Below are positions 1-9,208 of a DNA stretch of 64,000 bases, piece after piece. The notes beneath the pieces are model-generated. The model saw nothing but the letters and a program-made list of their open reading frames with translations. It did no database searches and was not told where the DNA came from. The position numbers and the translations under genes are program-made. Each line of letters opens with the position of its first letter. Position 1 is the first letter of the stretch. Origin of the DNA: Sphingomonas prati (GTDB lineage Bacteria > Pseudomonadota > Alphaproteobacteria > Sphingomonadales > Sphingomonadaceae); contig NZ_BMJP01000001.1 of NCBI RefSeq assembly GCF_014643515.1, positions 1,116,001 to 1,180,000 of the forward strand, written 5' to 3'.

Positions 1-1
1 G

Positions 2-502
2 ATGGACAAGCGCCAGGAGGCCGGCTTCGCGCGCCGCATCGCCGCCACCGATGCCGGTCGCGATCACCCACTCCTCGCCGGCCGCCCCGCCGCCTACGAC
101 GCGCCCGCGATCCACGGTGACGAGGTCGCTTCGCTCCCGGCCGATGCGACGCTGCTCGCCTCCAACTCGGTCACCCGCGTCCAAGCCGCCGAGATCCGCC
201 ACGACGGTGGCATCTTCTGGGGCGTCCAATACCACCCCGAACTCTCGCTCGGCGAAATCGCGGTGGCACTCCGGCGCCAGCAGGACGACCTGATCGAACA
301 GGGCCTCGTCGCCGACGAGGCAGACCTCGAACGCCAGGCCGTCCTGATCGAAACGCTCGGCAATGACCCCGCCCGCCACGACCTCGCCTGGCAACTCGGC
401 CTCAACGAACAGGTCGTCGAACCCGCCACGCGCCGCACCGAACTGCGCAACTTCATCGACCACCTCGTCGCCCGCGTCCGCCGGGACCGCGGGCGGACTT
501 GA
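2..502 (+). CDS. type 1 glutamine amidotransferase, C-terminal part (5' truncated by window)
   Basis: The frame is open to the left edge, so the ATG at base 2 is probably an internal methionine and the gene starts outside the window. The visible 166 residues contain the GVQYHPE motif, which carries the His and Glu of the Cys-His-Glu triad of class I glutamine amidotransferases; the catalytic Cys must lie upstream. The segment after it (about 80 residues, acidic and helical) is longer than in GuaA or PabA, which suits the stand-alone GATase1 group related to GMP synthase. The substrate is unknown. The gene converges on the sugar-lactonase cluster, with a half copy of repeat A between them. Confidence 0.8.
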   Translation: MDKRQEAGFARRIAATDAGRDHPLLAGRPAAYDAPAIHGDEVASLPADATLLASNSVTRVQAAEIRHDGGIFWGVQYHPELSLGEIAVALRRQQDDLIEQGLVADEADLERQAVLIETLGNDPARHDLAWQLGLNEQVVEPATRRTELRNFIDHLVARVRRDRGRT

Positions 503-543
503 GGCCCGTACTGCACCTCTACCACCTCACCCTGACGGCGTGA

Positions 544-561
544 GGCTCGAACCAAACGGGG
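544..561. repeat. repeat A, solitary truncated arm (A0)
   Basis: Eighteen bases matching the outer part of the right arm of the palindromic repeat A (GGCTCGAACCAAACGGGG), with no partner arm. It sits between the converging amidotransferase and lactonase genes. Confidence 0.6.
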
Positions 562-588
562 GCGGGGTGCTAACTCAGCGAAGAACCC

Positions 589-1473
589 TCAGATCCCGAC
601 CGAAACCTCGCGCCCTTCCAACCCCGGCACCGCCACCGGAAACGCGAACAGCGCCCCCGCGAGCGGTTGCGCCGCCAGCGCCTCGGTGCTCAACCCCTGC
701 TTGGCCGTCGTGGCAAACGCGGTGCGCAGGTCCGGGCCGCCGAACGCCACCTTCGTCACGTTGGCGACCGGGAACCGCACCGTCTCGACCAGCGTCCCAT
801 CCGGCGCATAACGCCGCGCGGACCAGCCTCCGTACAGCCCGACCCAGACATGCCCCTCGGCATCCATGCTCACCCCGTCCGGATGCCCGTCCACCGGGTC
901 GATCGTCGCGAACACCCGCCGGTCGCTCAGGCCCCCGTCCGCATCCAACGCGAACGCGTAGATCACGCGCGCCAGCGTATCGACATGGTACAGGATCGTC
1001 CCGTCCGGGTTGACCGCGGGCCCGTTGGTGATCACGCACTCGCCACCCATCGCACGCGGCACACCGTCCGCCTGCAACCGGTACAGCATCCCGCTGGCGT
1101 CCGTCTCGCCATTGTCCATCGTCCCGAACCACAGTCGGCCGGCGCGGTCGACCACCGCATCATTCAGCCGGTTGCCCGGCAGATCGGGCTCGACCGCCGC
1201 CAGCATACCGAACGAACCATCCGCCGGATCGAACCGGTGCAGCCCGTCCGCCATCCCAACCACGAACCCGCCACGCGCCGCCGGCAACGCGAACCCCGGC
1301 ATCCCCGGCGCGTCCCAGCCGCTCCGCTCGCCACTCGCCGGATCGAAGCGGTGGATGCGCCGCCCCTTGATGTCCGTGAACCACAGCGCTCGGTCGCGCG
1401 CGACCCACACCGGCCCCTCGCCCAGTTCCGCGCCGACTTCCCAAACGGGTTCCGCCATCGTCGTCATGTCCAT
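589..1473 (-). CDS. SMP-30/gluconolactonase family sugar lactonase
   Basis: A 294-residue six-bladed beta-propeller lactonase of the SMP-30/gluconolaconase/LRE family. The metal-site signatures are visible: Glu in the N-terminal GEGPVW, Asn in RLNDAVVD, and Asp in DGHPDGVSMD near residue 200. By context it opens galactono-1,4-lactone and/or L-arabinono-1,4-lactone made by the sugar dehydrogenase four genes upstream. The ATG at 1473 is preferred because a GAGG lies 5 nt before it; ATGs at 1467 and 1458 are alternatives. It is the last gene of the minus-strand sugar cluster. The substrate is inferred from neighbours only. Confidence 0.88.
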   Translation of the reverse strand: MDMTTMAEPVWEVGAELGEGPVWVARDRALWFTDIKGRRIHRFDPASGERSGWDAPGMPGFALPAARGGFVVGMADGLHRFDPADGSFGMLAAVEPDLPGNRLNDAVVDRAGRLWFGTMDNGETDASGMLYRLQADGVPRAMGGECVITNGPAVNPDGTILYHVDTLARVIYAFALDADGGLSDRRVFATIDPVDGHPDGVSMDAEGHVWVGLYGGWSARRYAPDGTLVETVRFPVANVTKVAFGGPDLRTAFATTAKQGLSTEALAAQPLAGALFAFPVAVPGLEGREVSVGI

Positions 1474-1505
1474 CGCATCCTCGTTCTGCCTGTCGATACC
1501 CGTCG

Positions 1506-2150
1506 TCAACGCGACGCGCCGTCGCGGTACCGCCGCCACGCCGTCACCAGCGCCGCGGCTTTCGCCGCCACATCCGCCACGCTGTCGCCCGGCCGGAACA
1601 GCGCACCGCCGACGCCGATCCCCTCGGCCCCCGCCGCCAGCCAGTCGCCGATATTGTCCGCGCCGGTGCCGCCCACCGCCCACAACGGCACGGACTTCGG
1701 CAGCACCTCGCCGATTGCCTTCAGATATGCCGGGCCGAACGCGGTCGCCGGAAACAGCTTCAGCCGCTTCGCGCCTGCCGCGATCGCCGCGAATGCCTCG
1801 CTCGGCGTGACGAACCCCGGCATCGGCTCCAGCCCGGCCGCCACGCCCGCCGCGATCACCGCGGGGTTCGTGTTCGGCGTTACCATCAGCCGCCCGCGCG
1901 TCGCCGCCACCGCCGCGACCATCTCGGTCGTCAGCACCGTGCCCGCGCCGATCAGCGCGCGGTCGCCATATTCCGCCTGGATCGCCGCGATGCTGTCGAT
2001 CGGGTCCGGCGAATTCATCGGCACCTCGATCAGCAGGATGCCCGCATCGACCAGCGCACCCGCCACCGCGACCGCCTCGTCCGGCCGCACCCCGCGCAGG
2101 ATCGCCACCACGGGCGGCGCGCCGCCGGCCAGCACATCGTCGATCGTCAT
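1506..2150 (-). CDS. dgoA: 2-dehydro-3-deoxy-6-phosphogalactonate aldolase
   Basis: A 214-residue class I aldolase of the KDPG/KDPGal family. It splits 2-keto-3-deoxy-6-phosphogalactonate into pyruvate and glyceraldehyde-3-phosphate. Key residues are visible: Arg19 in AILRG, Glu42 in IEVP, the GAGTVL loop, and Schiff-base Lys131 in KLFPA. The start overlaps the stop of the kinase gene by four bases (ATGA), so the two are translationally coupled. KDPG aldolase (eda) is the close alternative, but the adjacent galactonokinase-type kinase favours the galactose form. Confidence 0.9.
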   Translation of the reverse strand: MTIDDVLAGGAPPVVAILRGVRPDEAVAVAGALVDAGILLIEVPMNSPDPIDSIAAIQAEYGDRALIGAGTVLTTEMVAAVAATRGRLMVTPNTNPAVIAAGVAAGLEPMPGFVTPSEAFAAIAAGAKRLKLFPATAFGPAYLKAIGEVLPKSVPLWAVGGTGADNIGDWLAAGAEGIGVGGALFRPGDSVADVAAKAAALVTAWRRYRDGASR

Positions 2151-3070
2151 GGTCGCTCTCCCAACATCCGCAATCCGGCCCGCGCGGCCACCGATCCGTC
2201 GCAGGTCTCGGCCGCGCGCCCGTGTCGCGCCAACGCCTGCGTATAGAGCGCGGTGAGCACCGGATCACCCACCAGCATGACCGTCCCCTCCCGGTCAGCC
2301 CCGGCCAGCCCCTCGCGCACCTCATGCCCGATCGTCAGCCCGGACAGGAACCCGACCGCCCAGCCGCGCGACCGTCCCTCGCGCAACTGCGCCGCCCGCG
2401 CCTCGAACAGCGACCCCAGCAGCCCGCCCGCATCCGACCGTTCCAACCCGGCGACGAAACCGTCCTCGCCGCCGCTATCGTCGGCCCCCGCGCGCGTGAG
2501 CGTCGACTGGTCGCGCAACAACGCGAACAACTCACCGGTCAGGAACGTCCGGAACCGCACGACCCGCCCGTCGACCACCTCCGCCCATTTCCCATGCGTG
2601 CCCGGCAACGCAATGACGTGCCGCCCCCGCGCCAGGGCCGGATATAGGCTGAGCAACCCGAAGATCTGCGTCTCCTCGCCGCGCATCACGTCCGCCGCCC
2701 CGTCGTTGCGGGTACAGGCAAGCCCCGGCGCGATCACCACGCGCAGCCCACCGACCGCAACCGCGTGCGCCTCCAAGCGCCACACGTCCAGACTGGCGGG
2801 ACACTCGGCATAAGGCACCTCGGCGATCCCGTTGCGCGACCCCACCATGCCGCACAGCGCAACCTCCGCGTCGCGCGGCAACCCGGTCTCGAACCACGGG
2901 GCCAGCGTCTCGATCAGCGCTTCACCCGGGGCCCCCATCACCGCCGCGATCCCCGGCCCGGTAACGGTCCGCATCACGGCATCGCCGCGGAGGTGGAACA
3001 GCCGCAACCGGCTCGTCCCCCAATCGCCGGCCACCCGGTCCCCGTCGCGCCACTCGTCCTGTACGGTCAT
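2147..3070 (-). CDS. dgoK: 2-dehydro-3-deoxygalactonokinase
   Basis: A 307-residue DgoK-family kinase that phosphorylates 2-keto-3-deoxygalactonate in the De Ley-Doudoroff galactose pathway, making the substrate of the downstream aldolase. Family features include the N-terminal DWGTSRLR phosphate loop and the LPGTHGKW motif in the centre. The ATG at 3070 is chosen over an upstream one at 3127 because a strong AGGAGG lies 4 nt before it. It overlaps the aldolase start by ATGA. Cytosolic. Confidence 0.92.
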   Translation of the reverse strand: MTVQDEWRDGDRVAGDWGTSRLRLFHLRGDAVMRTVTGPGIAAVMGAPGEALIETLAPWFETGLPRDAEVALCGMVGSRNGIAEVPYAECPASLDVWRLEAHAVAVGGLRVVIAPGLACTRNDGAADVMRGEETQIFGLLSLYPALARGRHVIALPGTHGKWAEVVDGRVVRFRTFLTGELFALLRDQSTLTRAGADDSGGEDGFVAGLERSDAGGLLGSLFEARAAQLREGRSRGWAVGFLSGLTIGHEVREGLAGADREGTVMLVGDPVLTALYTQALARHGRAAETCDGSVAARAGLRMLGERP

Positions 3071-3213
3071 CCCGCCTCCTGCGCGCACCAACCTACGGCC
3101 GGCTTTGTCGCCAAACTTGTAGGACAATTGTCATACAGCCGCAAACTCCGGGGCCTGTCTCCGACGACAGGGCCAGACGTCCGGCGTACTTGCCGCCCCC
3201 CTTCCCCAAACCC

Positions 3214-3240
3214 GTCATCCCGGCGAAAGCCGGGATCTCC
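3214..3240. repeat. repeat D: short hairpin with GAAA loop
   Basis: An 8-bp perfect stem (ATCCCGGC, 3217-3224, with GCCGGGAT, 3229-3236) closed by a GAAA tetraloop, inside a CGTCATCCCGGCGAAAGC-type sequence often seen scattered in sphingomonad genomes. It lies in the 284-nt gap between the dehydrogenase stop and the dgoK start. It may attenuate or stabilise the polycistronic mRNA. Confidence 0.6.
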
Positions 3241-3354
3241 CGCAGGAAAATCAGGACCGACAGGCCAAACGCGATCGAACTGCGCCACCCCGTCAGGAGA
3301 CAGGCAACCCGCCGGCCGACCCAAACGCCAGACTGACAGGCCGCAACCTCACCC

Positions 3355-4278
3355 TCAGTCCTCGAAAGGCTCCACCACCACCCGCGCCCCGCGCAAATAG
3401 GCGTCGGCCACATGCCGCAGCGGGCTCACATCCACATCGCTCTCGCCACGCGCGACGAGGCCCGCGAACCGATCGTACAGCCCGCGATACTCGGCCTCCG
3501 GCGCCGTCTCCTGCAACTCCCCGGCGATGGTCAGCACGCTGCCGCCCTTCGACAGCACCAGCGCACCGTCGACGGTATCGACGCTGATATCCCAGGTCTG
3601 CGGCCCCGTCTGGCGCCAGTCGAACGCCGCGGTGATCGGCACGCCGCTGTCGTCACGGAACGTCAGGTCCGCCGCGATCGGCGCACCGCGGTTCTCCGGA
3701 AACGACAGCGTACCGTCGAGCAGGAAGAACGGCCGCGGCATGATGTGCGTCACGATCGACATCGCGTTGATGCCCGGGTCGAACACGCCGAGACCACCCG
3801 GTTCCCAGATCCACGCCTGCCCCGGATGCCACACGCGGACATCCTCCTTCCACTCGACCGCAACCGACCGGATCGTCCGCTCCGCCAGCCACGCCTTCGC
3901 CGCCGCCACGCCGGATGCGTAACGCGAATGCCAGCTGGCGAACAACGTCACGCCGTGCGCCTGCGCCAGGTCCGCCAGCGACTTGACCTCGCTCAGCGTC
4001 GCGCCGGGCGGCTTTTCCAGGAACACATGCTTGCCCGCCAGGATCGCCGCGCGCGCCGCGTCGTACCGCACCTGCGGCGGCTGGCAGAGTGCCACCGCAT
4101 CCAGCCCGTCGTCCCCCGCCAGCATGTCGCCGATGTCGCTATAATAAGGCAAGTCGGGCAACCCGCCGCTGCGGCTCGCCACCGCCGCCAGCGTGAAGTC
4201 CGGCGACGCTTCGATCACCGGCACATGCTGGTCGCGCGCGATCTTGCCGAGCCCGACGATTCCGATCCGAATCGCCAT
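3355..4278 (-). CDS. gal: Gfo/Idh/MocA-type aldose 1-dehydrogenase (D-galactose / L-arabinose type)
   Basis: A 307-residue NAD(P)-dependent oxidoreductase. The N-terminus has the Rossmann signature GIVGLGKIARDQH, followed near residue 95 by the family Lys in FLEKPPGATL. The sequence style matches D-galactose 1-dehydrogenases of the Gfo/Idh family, which also accept L-arabinose because both sugars share configuration at C2-C4. It makes the aldono-lactone for the SMP-30 lactonase. The gene starts one base after the stop of the AraD1-type gene, so the two are co-transcribed. Exact sugar preference cannot be read from sequence. Confidence 0.85.
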   Translation of the reverse strand: MAIRIGIVGLGKIARDQHVPVIEASPDFTLAAVASRSGGLPDLPYYSDIGDMLAGDDGLDAVALCQPPQVRYDAARAAILAGKHVFLEKPPGATLSEVKSLADLAQAHGVTLFASWHSRYASGVAAAKAWLAERTIRSVAVEWKEDVRVWHPGQAWIWEPGGLGVFDPGINAMSIVTHIMPRPFFLLDGTLSFPENRGAPIAADLTFRDDSGVPITAAFDWRQTGPQTWDISVDTVDGALVLSKGGSVLTIAGELQETAPEAEYRGLYDRFAGLVARGESDVDVSPLRHVADAYLRGARVVVEPFED

Positions 4279-4279
4279 G

Positions 4280-5263
4280 TCAGAGCACCTTCACGGTCAC
4301 GGGCGCAGGCTCCGCCACCACGATCGGGTTGCGCACCGGCATCGTGAACGGCGCCGCCTCGATCTCGAACACGTCGCCGGCCTGCGTCTGCACACCCTCG
4401 GCGAACGACAGCGTCGCGGTGCCGAAGAAGTGGACGTGCACGTCGCCCGGCCGCCGGAACAGGCCATATTTGAAATGATGCTGTTCCAGGTTGCCGATGC
4501 TGTGCGACATGTTCGCCTCGCCCGACAGGAACGGTTTCTCCCATACCGTCGCGCCGTCGCGCACGATCCGGCTCGTGCCCCGCACATCGGCCGGCAGATC
4601 GCCGACCAGCAGCTCCGGCCCCAGCGCCGCGGGGCGCAGCTTCGAATGCGCCAGCCACAGATAGTTGCCGCGCTCGGTCACATGGTCCGAAAACTCGTTG
4701 CCCAGCGCGAAGCCCAGTCGCACCGGCGTTCCCGCTTCGTCGATCAGGTAGATACCGGCAATCTCCGGCTCCTCGCCCGCGTCCAGCGCGAACGACGGCG
4801 ACGTCAGCGGCGCACCGGGCGCGACCAGCTGCGTCCCGTCACCCTTGTAGAACCACTCCGGCTGCACGCCGTCCGCCCCGGCCGCGGGCTTGCCGCCTTC
4901 GACCCCCATCAGGAACATCTTCATCGAATCGGTCGGCGCCGCATCGACCTTCGCCGCGCGGTGCATCGCGTCGCGCCCTTCGGCGGACCCGAGATGCGTC
5001 AGGCCCGTGCCAGTCATCGCCAGGTGCGCCGGATCGTCATGATCGATCGGCGGCAGCAGCGTCACCGCGTTCAGATCGACGACATCGCCTTCGCCCGCCG
5101 CGGCGACCGCATCGGCCAGCCCCTGCCCCGCCGCGATCGCCGCCAGCGCCAGCGCCCGTACTGATGCGGCACCCGGCACGACCCGCGCGACACCGTCGTC
5201 GCGGATCGCGGCCACCGCACGGGTGCCCGCGCCGTCGTGATACTGCACGAGTGACAGACGCAT
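4280..5263 (-). CDS. AraD1/GguC-type fumarylacetoacetate hydrolase-fold dehydratase
   Basis: A 327-residue protein of the FAH superfamily, AraD1 (GguC) subgroup. Members of this subgroup act as 2-keto-3-deoxy-L-arabonate dehydratase, giving alpha-ketoglutarate semialdehyde. The central block with FALGNEFSDHVTERGNYLW and the later GNLEQHHFKYG are typical of the group and hold the acidic and His metal or active-site residues. The neighbouring aldehyde dehydrogenase would take the next step, which strengthens the assignment. AGGAGAG lies 6 nt before the ATG. The original GguC naming, as part of a sugar-uptake locus, is an alternative label for the same family. Confidence 0.83.
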   Translation of the reverse strand: MRLSLVQYHDGAGTRAVAAIRDDGVARVVPGAASVRALALAAIAAGQGLADAVAAAGEGDVVDLNAVTLLPPIDHDDPAHLAMTGTGLTHLGSAEGRDAMHRAAKVDAAPTDSMKMFLMGVEGGKPAAGADGVQPEWFYKGDGTQLVAPGAPLTSPSFALDAGEEPEIAGIYLIDEAGTPVRLGFALGNEFSDHVTERGNYLWLAHSKLRPAALGPELLVGDLPADVRGTSRIVRDGATVWEKPFLSGEANMSHSIGNLEQHHFKYGLFRRPGDVHVHFFGTATLSFAEGVQTQAGDVFEIEAAPFTMPVRNPIVVAEPAPVTVKVL

Positions 5264-5315
5264 CGGCTCTCTCCTGATTATTGTTTCTTTAACCGTGTCG
5301 GGTCGCCCCGGCCGA

Positions 5316-6890
5316 TCAGGCCGGGGTCATCTTCCCGTCCATGCGGCGCGCAACGCCCCACGGATTGGCATCGCGCAGCACCGGCGGCAGCAGCGCTTCC
5401 GGCAGCGACTGGTAGCAGACCGGACGCAGGAAGCGGTCGATCGCCAGCGCGCCGACCGAGGTCGTGCGGCCGTCCGACGTCGCCGGGAACGGCCCGCCAT
5501 GGACCATCGTGTGCGACACTTCGACGCCCGTGGGCCAGCCATTGGCGAGCACGCGGCCGACCTTGGCGGCGAGCAGCGGCACGAGCATCGCGGCCATCGC
5601 CTCGTCGCCCGCATCATGCTGGATCGTCGCGGTCAGCTGACCTTCCAGACCGGCGATGACCTGTGCGATCTCGTCCTGGTCGCGGCACGCCACGATGATC
5701 GCGGACGAACCGAACACTTCGTGGCCCAGCGCCGCATCGGCGATGAACTGCGCCGCATCGGTGCGGAAGATAGCGCCGCGCGCCTGATTCACGCCGTCGC
5801 CGACGCACCCGCGCGCAACCACCGTCACCGCGTCATGCTTCTCGAGCGCCGCGACGCCCTGTTCGAAGCTGGCATGGATGCCGGGGGTCAGCATCTGGAC
5901 TGGCTTCGCCTCTGCCAGCACCTTGCCGGCCTCCTCGACGAACGCATCCAGCTCCGGACCGGCAAGCGCCAGCACCAGACCCGGGTTGGTGCAGAACTGC
6001 CCCGCACCCATGGTCAGCGACTGGACGAAGGCCGGCGCCATCGCCGCGCCGCGTGCCGCAAGCGCCGCGGGCAGCAGCACGACCGGGTTGATGCTGCTCA
6101 TCTCGGCATAGACCGGGATAGGCACAGCCCGCTCGGCCGCGATCTTGACGAGCGCCAGCCCGCCGCCGCGCGAACCGGTAAACCCGACCGCCGCGATCCG
6201 CGGATCGGCGACCAGCCCGCCGCCCAGCTCATGCGTCGTGCCCGGCAGGAACGAGAACACACCCTCGTGCAGGCCGCAGTCGGCAACGGCCTTCTGGATC
6301 GCGCGTGCGACCAGCTCGCCCGTGCCTGGGTGGGCCGGATGACCCTTCACCACCACCGGGCAACCGGCGGCCAGCGCCGATGCGGTGTCGCCGCCACCGG
6401 TAGAGAAAGCGAGCGGGAAGTTGCTCGCGCCGAACACCGCGACCGGGCCGAGCGCGATGTTGCGACGGCGCATGTCGGGGCGCGGCAGCGGCGCACGGTC
6501 CGGCATCGCCGGGTCGATCGTCACGTCCAGGAAATCGCCCGCGCGCACCACATTGGCGAACAGCTTCAGCTGGCCGACGGTGCGTCCGCGCTCACCCTCC
6601 AGCCGGACGCGCGGCAGGCCGCTCTCGGCCATCGCGCGCACGATCAGGTCGTCGCCGATCGCCACGATGTTGTCGGCGATCGCCTCCAGGAACGCGGCGC
6701 GCGTCGTCAGGTCGGTTTCCGAAAAGCTCGGATAGGCGGCGGCGGCGAGCGCGCAGGCCGCGTCGATCTCGGCCTTGCCCGATTCGGCGAAGGCGGGATC
6801 CAGCGTCGCGCCGGTTGCCGGATCGACCGCGCGGAAGGTGGCCTCACCGACATGTTCGGCAGCGCCCACGAGGATATTGCCGTTGATCAT
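5316..6890 (-). CDS. aldehyde dehydrogenase (NADP+), alpha-ketoglutarate semialdehyde dehydrogenase type
   Basis: A 524-residue enzyme of the ALDH superfamily, of the type annotated as aldehyde dehydrogenase (NADP(+)). It carries the [10 protein letters not shown] cofactor-binding segment, the GFTGSRGGG loop near residue 245 and the catalytic Cys in GQFCTNPG. In this cluster it most likely oxidises alpha-ketoglutarate semialdehyde to alpha-ketoglutarate, ending the Weimberg-type route. The ATG at 6890 is preferred because the N-terminus [10 protein letters not shown] matches the family; the frame runs further upstream without a good start. It appears to be the first gene of the minus-strand cluster. 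Confidence 0.88.
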   Translation of the reverse strand: MINGNILVGAAEHVGEATFRAVDPATGATLDPAFAESGKAEIDAACALAAAAYPSFSETDLTTRAAFLEAIADNIVAIGDDLIVRAMAESGLPRVRLEGERGRTVGQLKLFANVVRAGDFLDVTIDPAMPDRAPLPRPDMRRRNIALGPVAVFGASNFPLAFSTGGGDTASALAAGCPVVVKGHPAHPGTGELVARAIQKAVADCGLHEGVFSFLPGTTHELGGGLVADPRIAAVGFTGSRGGGLALVKIAAERAVPIPVYAEMSSINPVVLLPAALAARGAAMAPAFVQSLTMGAGQFCTNPGLVLALAGPELDAFVEEAGKVLAEAKPVQMLTPGIHASFEQGVAALEKHDAVTVVARGCVGDGVNQARGAIFRTDAAQFIADAALGHEVFGSSAIIVACRDQDEIAQVIAGLEGQLTATIQHDAGDEAMAAMLVPLLAAKVGRVLANGWPTGVEVSHTMVHGGPFPATSDGRTTSVGALAIDRFLRPVCYQSLPEALLPPVLRDANPWGVARRMDGKMTPA

Positions 6891-6975
6891 GGTATTTCCG
6901 ATCCGATGAATTTGTCGGACATGCGAATAACGGTTGGCCGCCCCATGCGCAAGGCGGTGCGGCCGCTTTCGGGCC

Positions 6976-8790
6976 TCAGGCGGCGAGCCGCATCCGGTTC
7001 CGGCCGGACCGTTTCGCATCGTACAGCGCGCGGTCGGCACGGTTCAGCAACTGCGTGGCCGAGACATCGGTCACACCATCTAGCAACGCGACGCCGATGC
7101 TGATCGTCACGTGCGGGACCTCGCCGGTAAAGCGTGCCCCGGCCGTCCGGTCGCTCGCCTCGATCGCGCTGCGCACCCGTTCGGCCACCGCCATCGCCGT
7201 CGCCTCGTCCGCCCCCGGCAGCAGCAGGACGAACTCCTCGCCCCCCAGCCGCCCGACTAGATCATCGTGTCGCGACGCACCCACCGCCGCCTGCGCGACG
7301 CGGCACAGGACCTCGTCCCCAACCAGATGGCCATATTGGTCGTTGACCTGCTTGAAATGGTCCACGTCGAAGATCGCCACCGACAGCGGCTGCGACCCGT
7401 CCTGCGCGGCACTCATCGCCTCATCCAGCACGCGCAGCGCGCGGCGACGGCTGGCCAGCCCGGTCAGCTGGTCCGTATCGGCGGCGGTCTCCGCGGCAGC
7501 CCGCGCCGCCTCCAGCGCTTCAGCGGCGCGTACCCGGTCGCTCACATCCTGCACCACGCCAAACAGCGCGATCAGCGTCCCGTCTGGCGCGCGGTCCGCA
7601 TGGCCGTGCGACACGACATGCCGTACGGTCCCGTCCGGGTTGACCAGCCGCGCCTCGAACGCGAATTCGCTGCCGCCCGGGTCATCACTCGTCGTCAGCG
7701 CCTCGATGAACGCGGCCACCCGCGCGCGATCGTCTGGGTGATACGCGGCGATCGCGCCTTCGAGGCCCGGCACCTCGCCGACCGGCAGTCCGTACAAACG
7801 GAACACTTCCGGCGACCACATCAGCTTCTCCCGCACCGCATCGAGGCTCCAATGGCCCAACCGCGCGGTCCGTTCGGCCATGCGGAGCAGCCGGTTGCTC
7901 TCCCCCACTTCGCGGATCAGCCGGTTGCGCGTTGCCAGCAACGCGGCCAGCGGCAACGCCGTCCCCAACATCACCAGCAGATAGAATTGCAGGAACAGCG
8001 CCATCCGGCCCGGATCGCGGTGGACCAGCATGATCGGCCCCTGCCCGTCCGCGGTCAGCGCGGTGCCGATCACCGCCATGATCAGCACGCCCGCCGCCGC
8101 ACCGATCGGCCCCAGCCAGAACGTCGCGGCGAGCAGCGCCACCAGCGGCAGGAACAACACGGGATAACCGGACTGCATGAACACGCCCGTCGTTACCACG
8201 GTAACCAGACCAAGCAGCAGCACCAGATCGCGCCGTCGCACGGCGATGTCCGGGTTGCGGTTCCGCACCGCATCGGACGCCATCAGGATCAGCGGCGTCA
8301 CGAGCAGCATGCCGAGCAGATCGGTCAGGAACCACGATATCGCGAACTGCGGGCCACCGGAGAACAGCGTTCCGACCGTGGCGGTGCAGGCGCTCGCCCC
8401 GGCGGCAATGACCGCCGCCGTGCAGAACCGGCCGATCTCCGCCGGTTGGGTGAACCCCGGCTGCGGTTCCCGCCGCCCGCGTAGCAACCACGAGGCCAGC
8501 GCCGACTCCGTCATGTTCGCAATGGTCAGGATGATCGCGACGCCCGGGCTGACATCCGCCGTCAGGTTGGCCGCCACGCTGCCGACGGCCGCCGCCGCGA
8601 TGTAATACGGCACCCGCCCACGCTTGGTCATCAGCAACGCGGCGAGCAGTATGCCGCTCGGCGGCCAGACCGTCGCGATCCCGTCGACCCCCTGGGTCAG
8701 ATCGAGCGCGAGGAACGCGAAACAGAAATACAGCACCGCCGTGACGATCGGTCCCAGATGGACGATGGGTCTGAAGCGGTTCAACGCCAC
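6976..8790 (-). CDS. MASE1-PAS-GGDEF diguanylate cyclase
   Basis: A 604-residue membrane signalling protein. Residues 1 to about 290 form a MASE1 sensory domain with about eight hydrophobic helices; a PAS domain follows ([10 protein letters not shown] onward), then a GGDEF domain. The active-site loop is GGEEF (516-520), so cyclase activity is expected. RHDD five residues upstream (507-510) is an intact RxxD inhibitory site for cyclic-di-GMP feedback. No EAL domain is present. Translation must start at GTG (8788-8790), because an in-frame TAA lies just upstream and there is no earlier ATG. The ligand is unknown. Confidence 0.92.
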   Translation of the reverse strand: MALNRFRPIVHLGPIVTAVLYFCFAFLALDLTQGVDGIATVWPPSGILLAALLMTKRGRVPYYIAAAAVGSVAANLTADVSPGVAIILTIANMTESALASWLLRGRREPQPGFTQPAEIGRFCTAAVIAAGASACTATVGTLFSGGPQFAISWFLTDLLGMLLVTPLILMASDAVRNRNPDIAVRRRDLVLLLGLVTVVTTGVFMQSGYPVLFLPLVALLAATFWLGPIGAAAGVLIMAVIGTALTADGQGPIMLVHRDPGRMALFLQFYLLVMLGTALPLAALLATRNRLIREVGESNRLLRMAERTARLGHWSLDAVREKLMWSPEVFRLYGLPVGEVPGLEGAIAAYHPDDRARVAAFIEALTTSDDPGGSEFAFEARLVNPDGTVRHVVSHGHADRAPDGTLIALFGVVQDVSDRVRAAEALEAARAAAETAADTDQLTGLASRRRALRVLDEAMSAAQDGSQPLSVAIFDVDHFKQVNDQYGHLVGDEVLCRVAQAAVGASRHDDLVGRLGGEEFVLLLPGADEATAMAVAERVRSAIEASDRTAGARFTGEVPHVTISIGVALLDGVTDVSATQLLNRADRALYDAKRSGRNRMRLAA

Positions 8791-9208
8791 GTCGATGGAA
8801 TTCCGTTAGCAAGAGACGTGAACGGTCTAGCTCCGATCTCCTTAACGCATCCACAACCGCGCACCGGGCGGCCTTCCGGACACCTCTGTCGACCGCAGCG
8901 GTACAGATCGGTCGTTAACCGACTTGGCGGTTCGTGATTGCCGCCGACCCTACCGATGTCGGTCGACGGCTTGAGCCTGCGGGCGTTGAGTCGCCGGTCG
9001 ATGCCCACTTCGGGCGCCGCCCCCCAAAAGCGCGATCGCCTCCGACGGGCCGGCAGCCGGCTGAGCCGATCCATTACGATCGCTCCCTTTGGACGATGCT
9101 CGTCAAATGAGCGGTCGCTCGGGTCATGCCATGACGTCGGGTTACCCATGACAACCCCGCGACAGGTTCGTTCCGGCCTCGCGACATCACCGCAGCGCGA
9201 CACTCTGT
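8791..9208. other. 418-nt gap between diguanylate cyclase and bestrophin genes
   Basis: A minus-strand open frame crosses this stretch, but it is arginine-rich, has no recognisable domain and overlaps the cyclase start, so it is not called as a gene. No hairpin terminator or clear promoter was identified. The cyclase promoter should lie here because both flanking genes read leftward. Confidence 0.5.

Noticed and set aside
589-2325. A 578-codon minus-strand frame spanning the lactonase and aldolase genes
   Set aside because: Only the part from 1473 downward is the lactonase. The rest is Gly/Arg-rich sequence overlapping the real aldolase in another frame.
5295-7103. A 602-codon plus-strand frame opposite the aldehyde dehydrogenase
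   Set aside because: It is the antisense shadow of a GC-rich gene: rich in Arg/His/Gln, with no domain and no ribosome-binding site. Many similar frames were discarded for the same reason.
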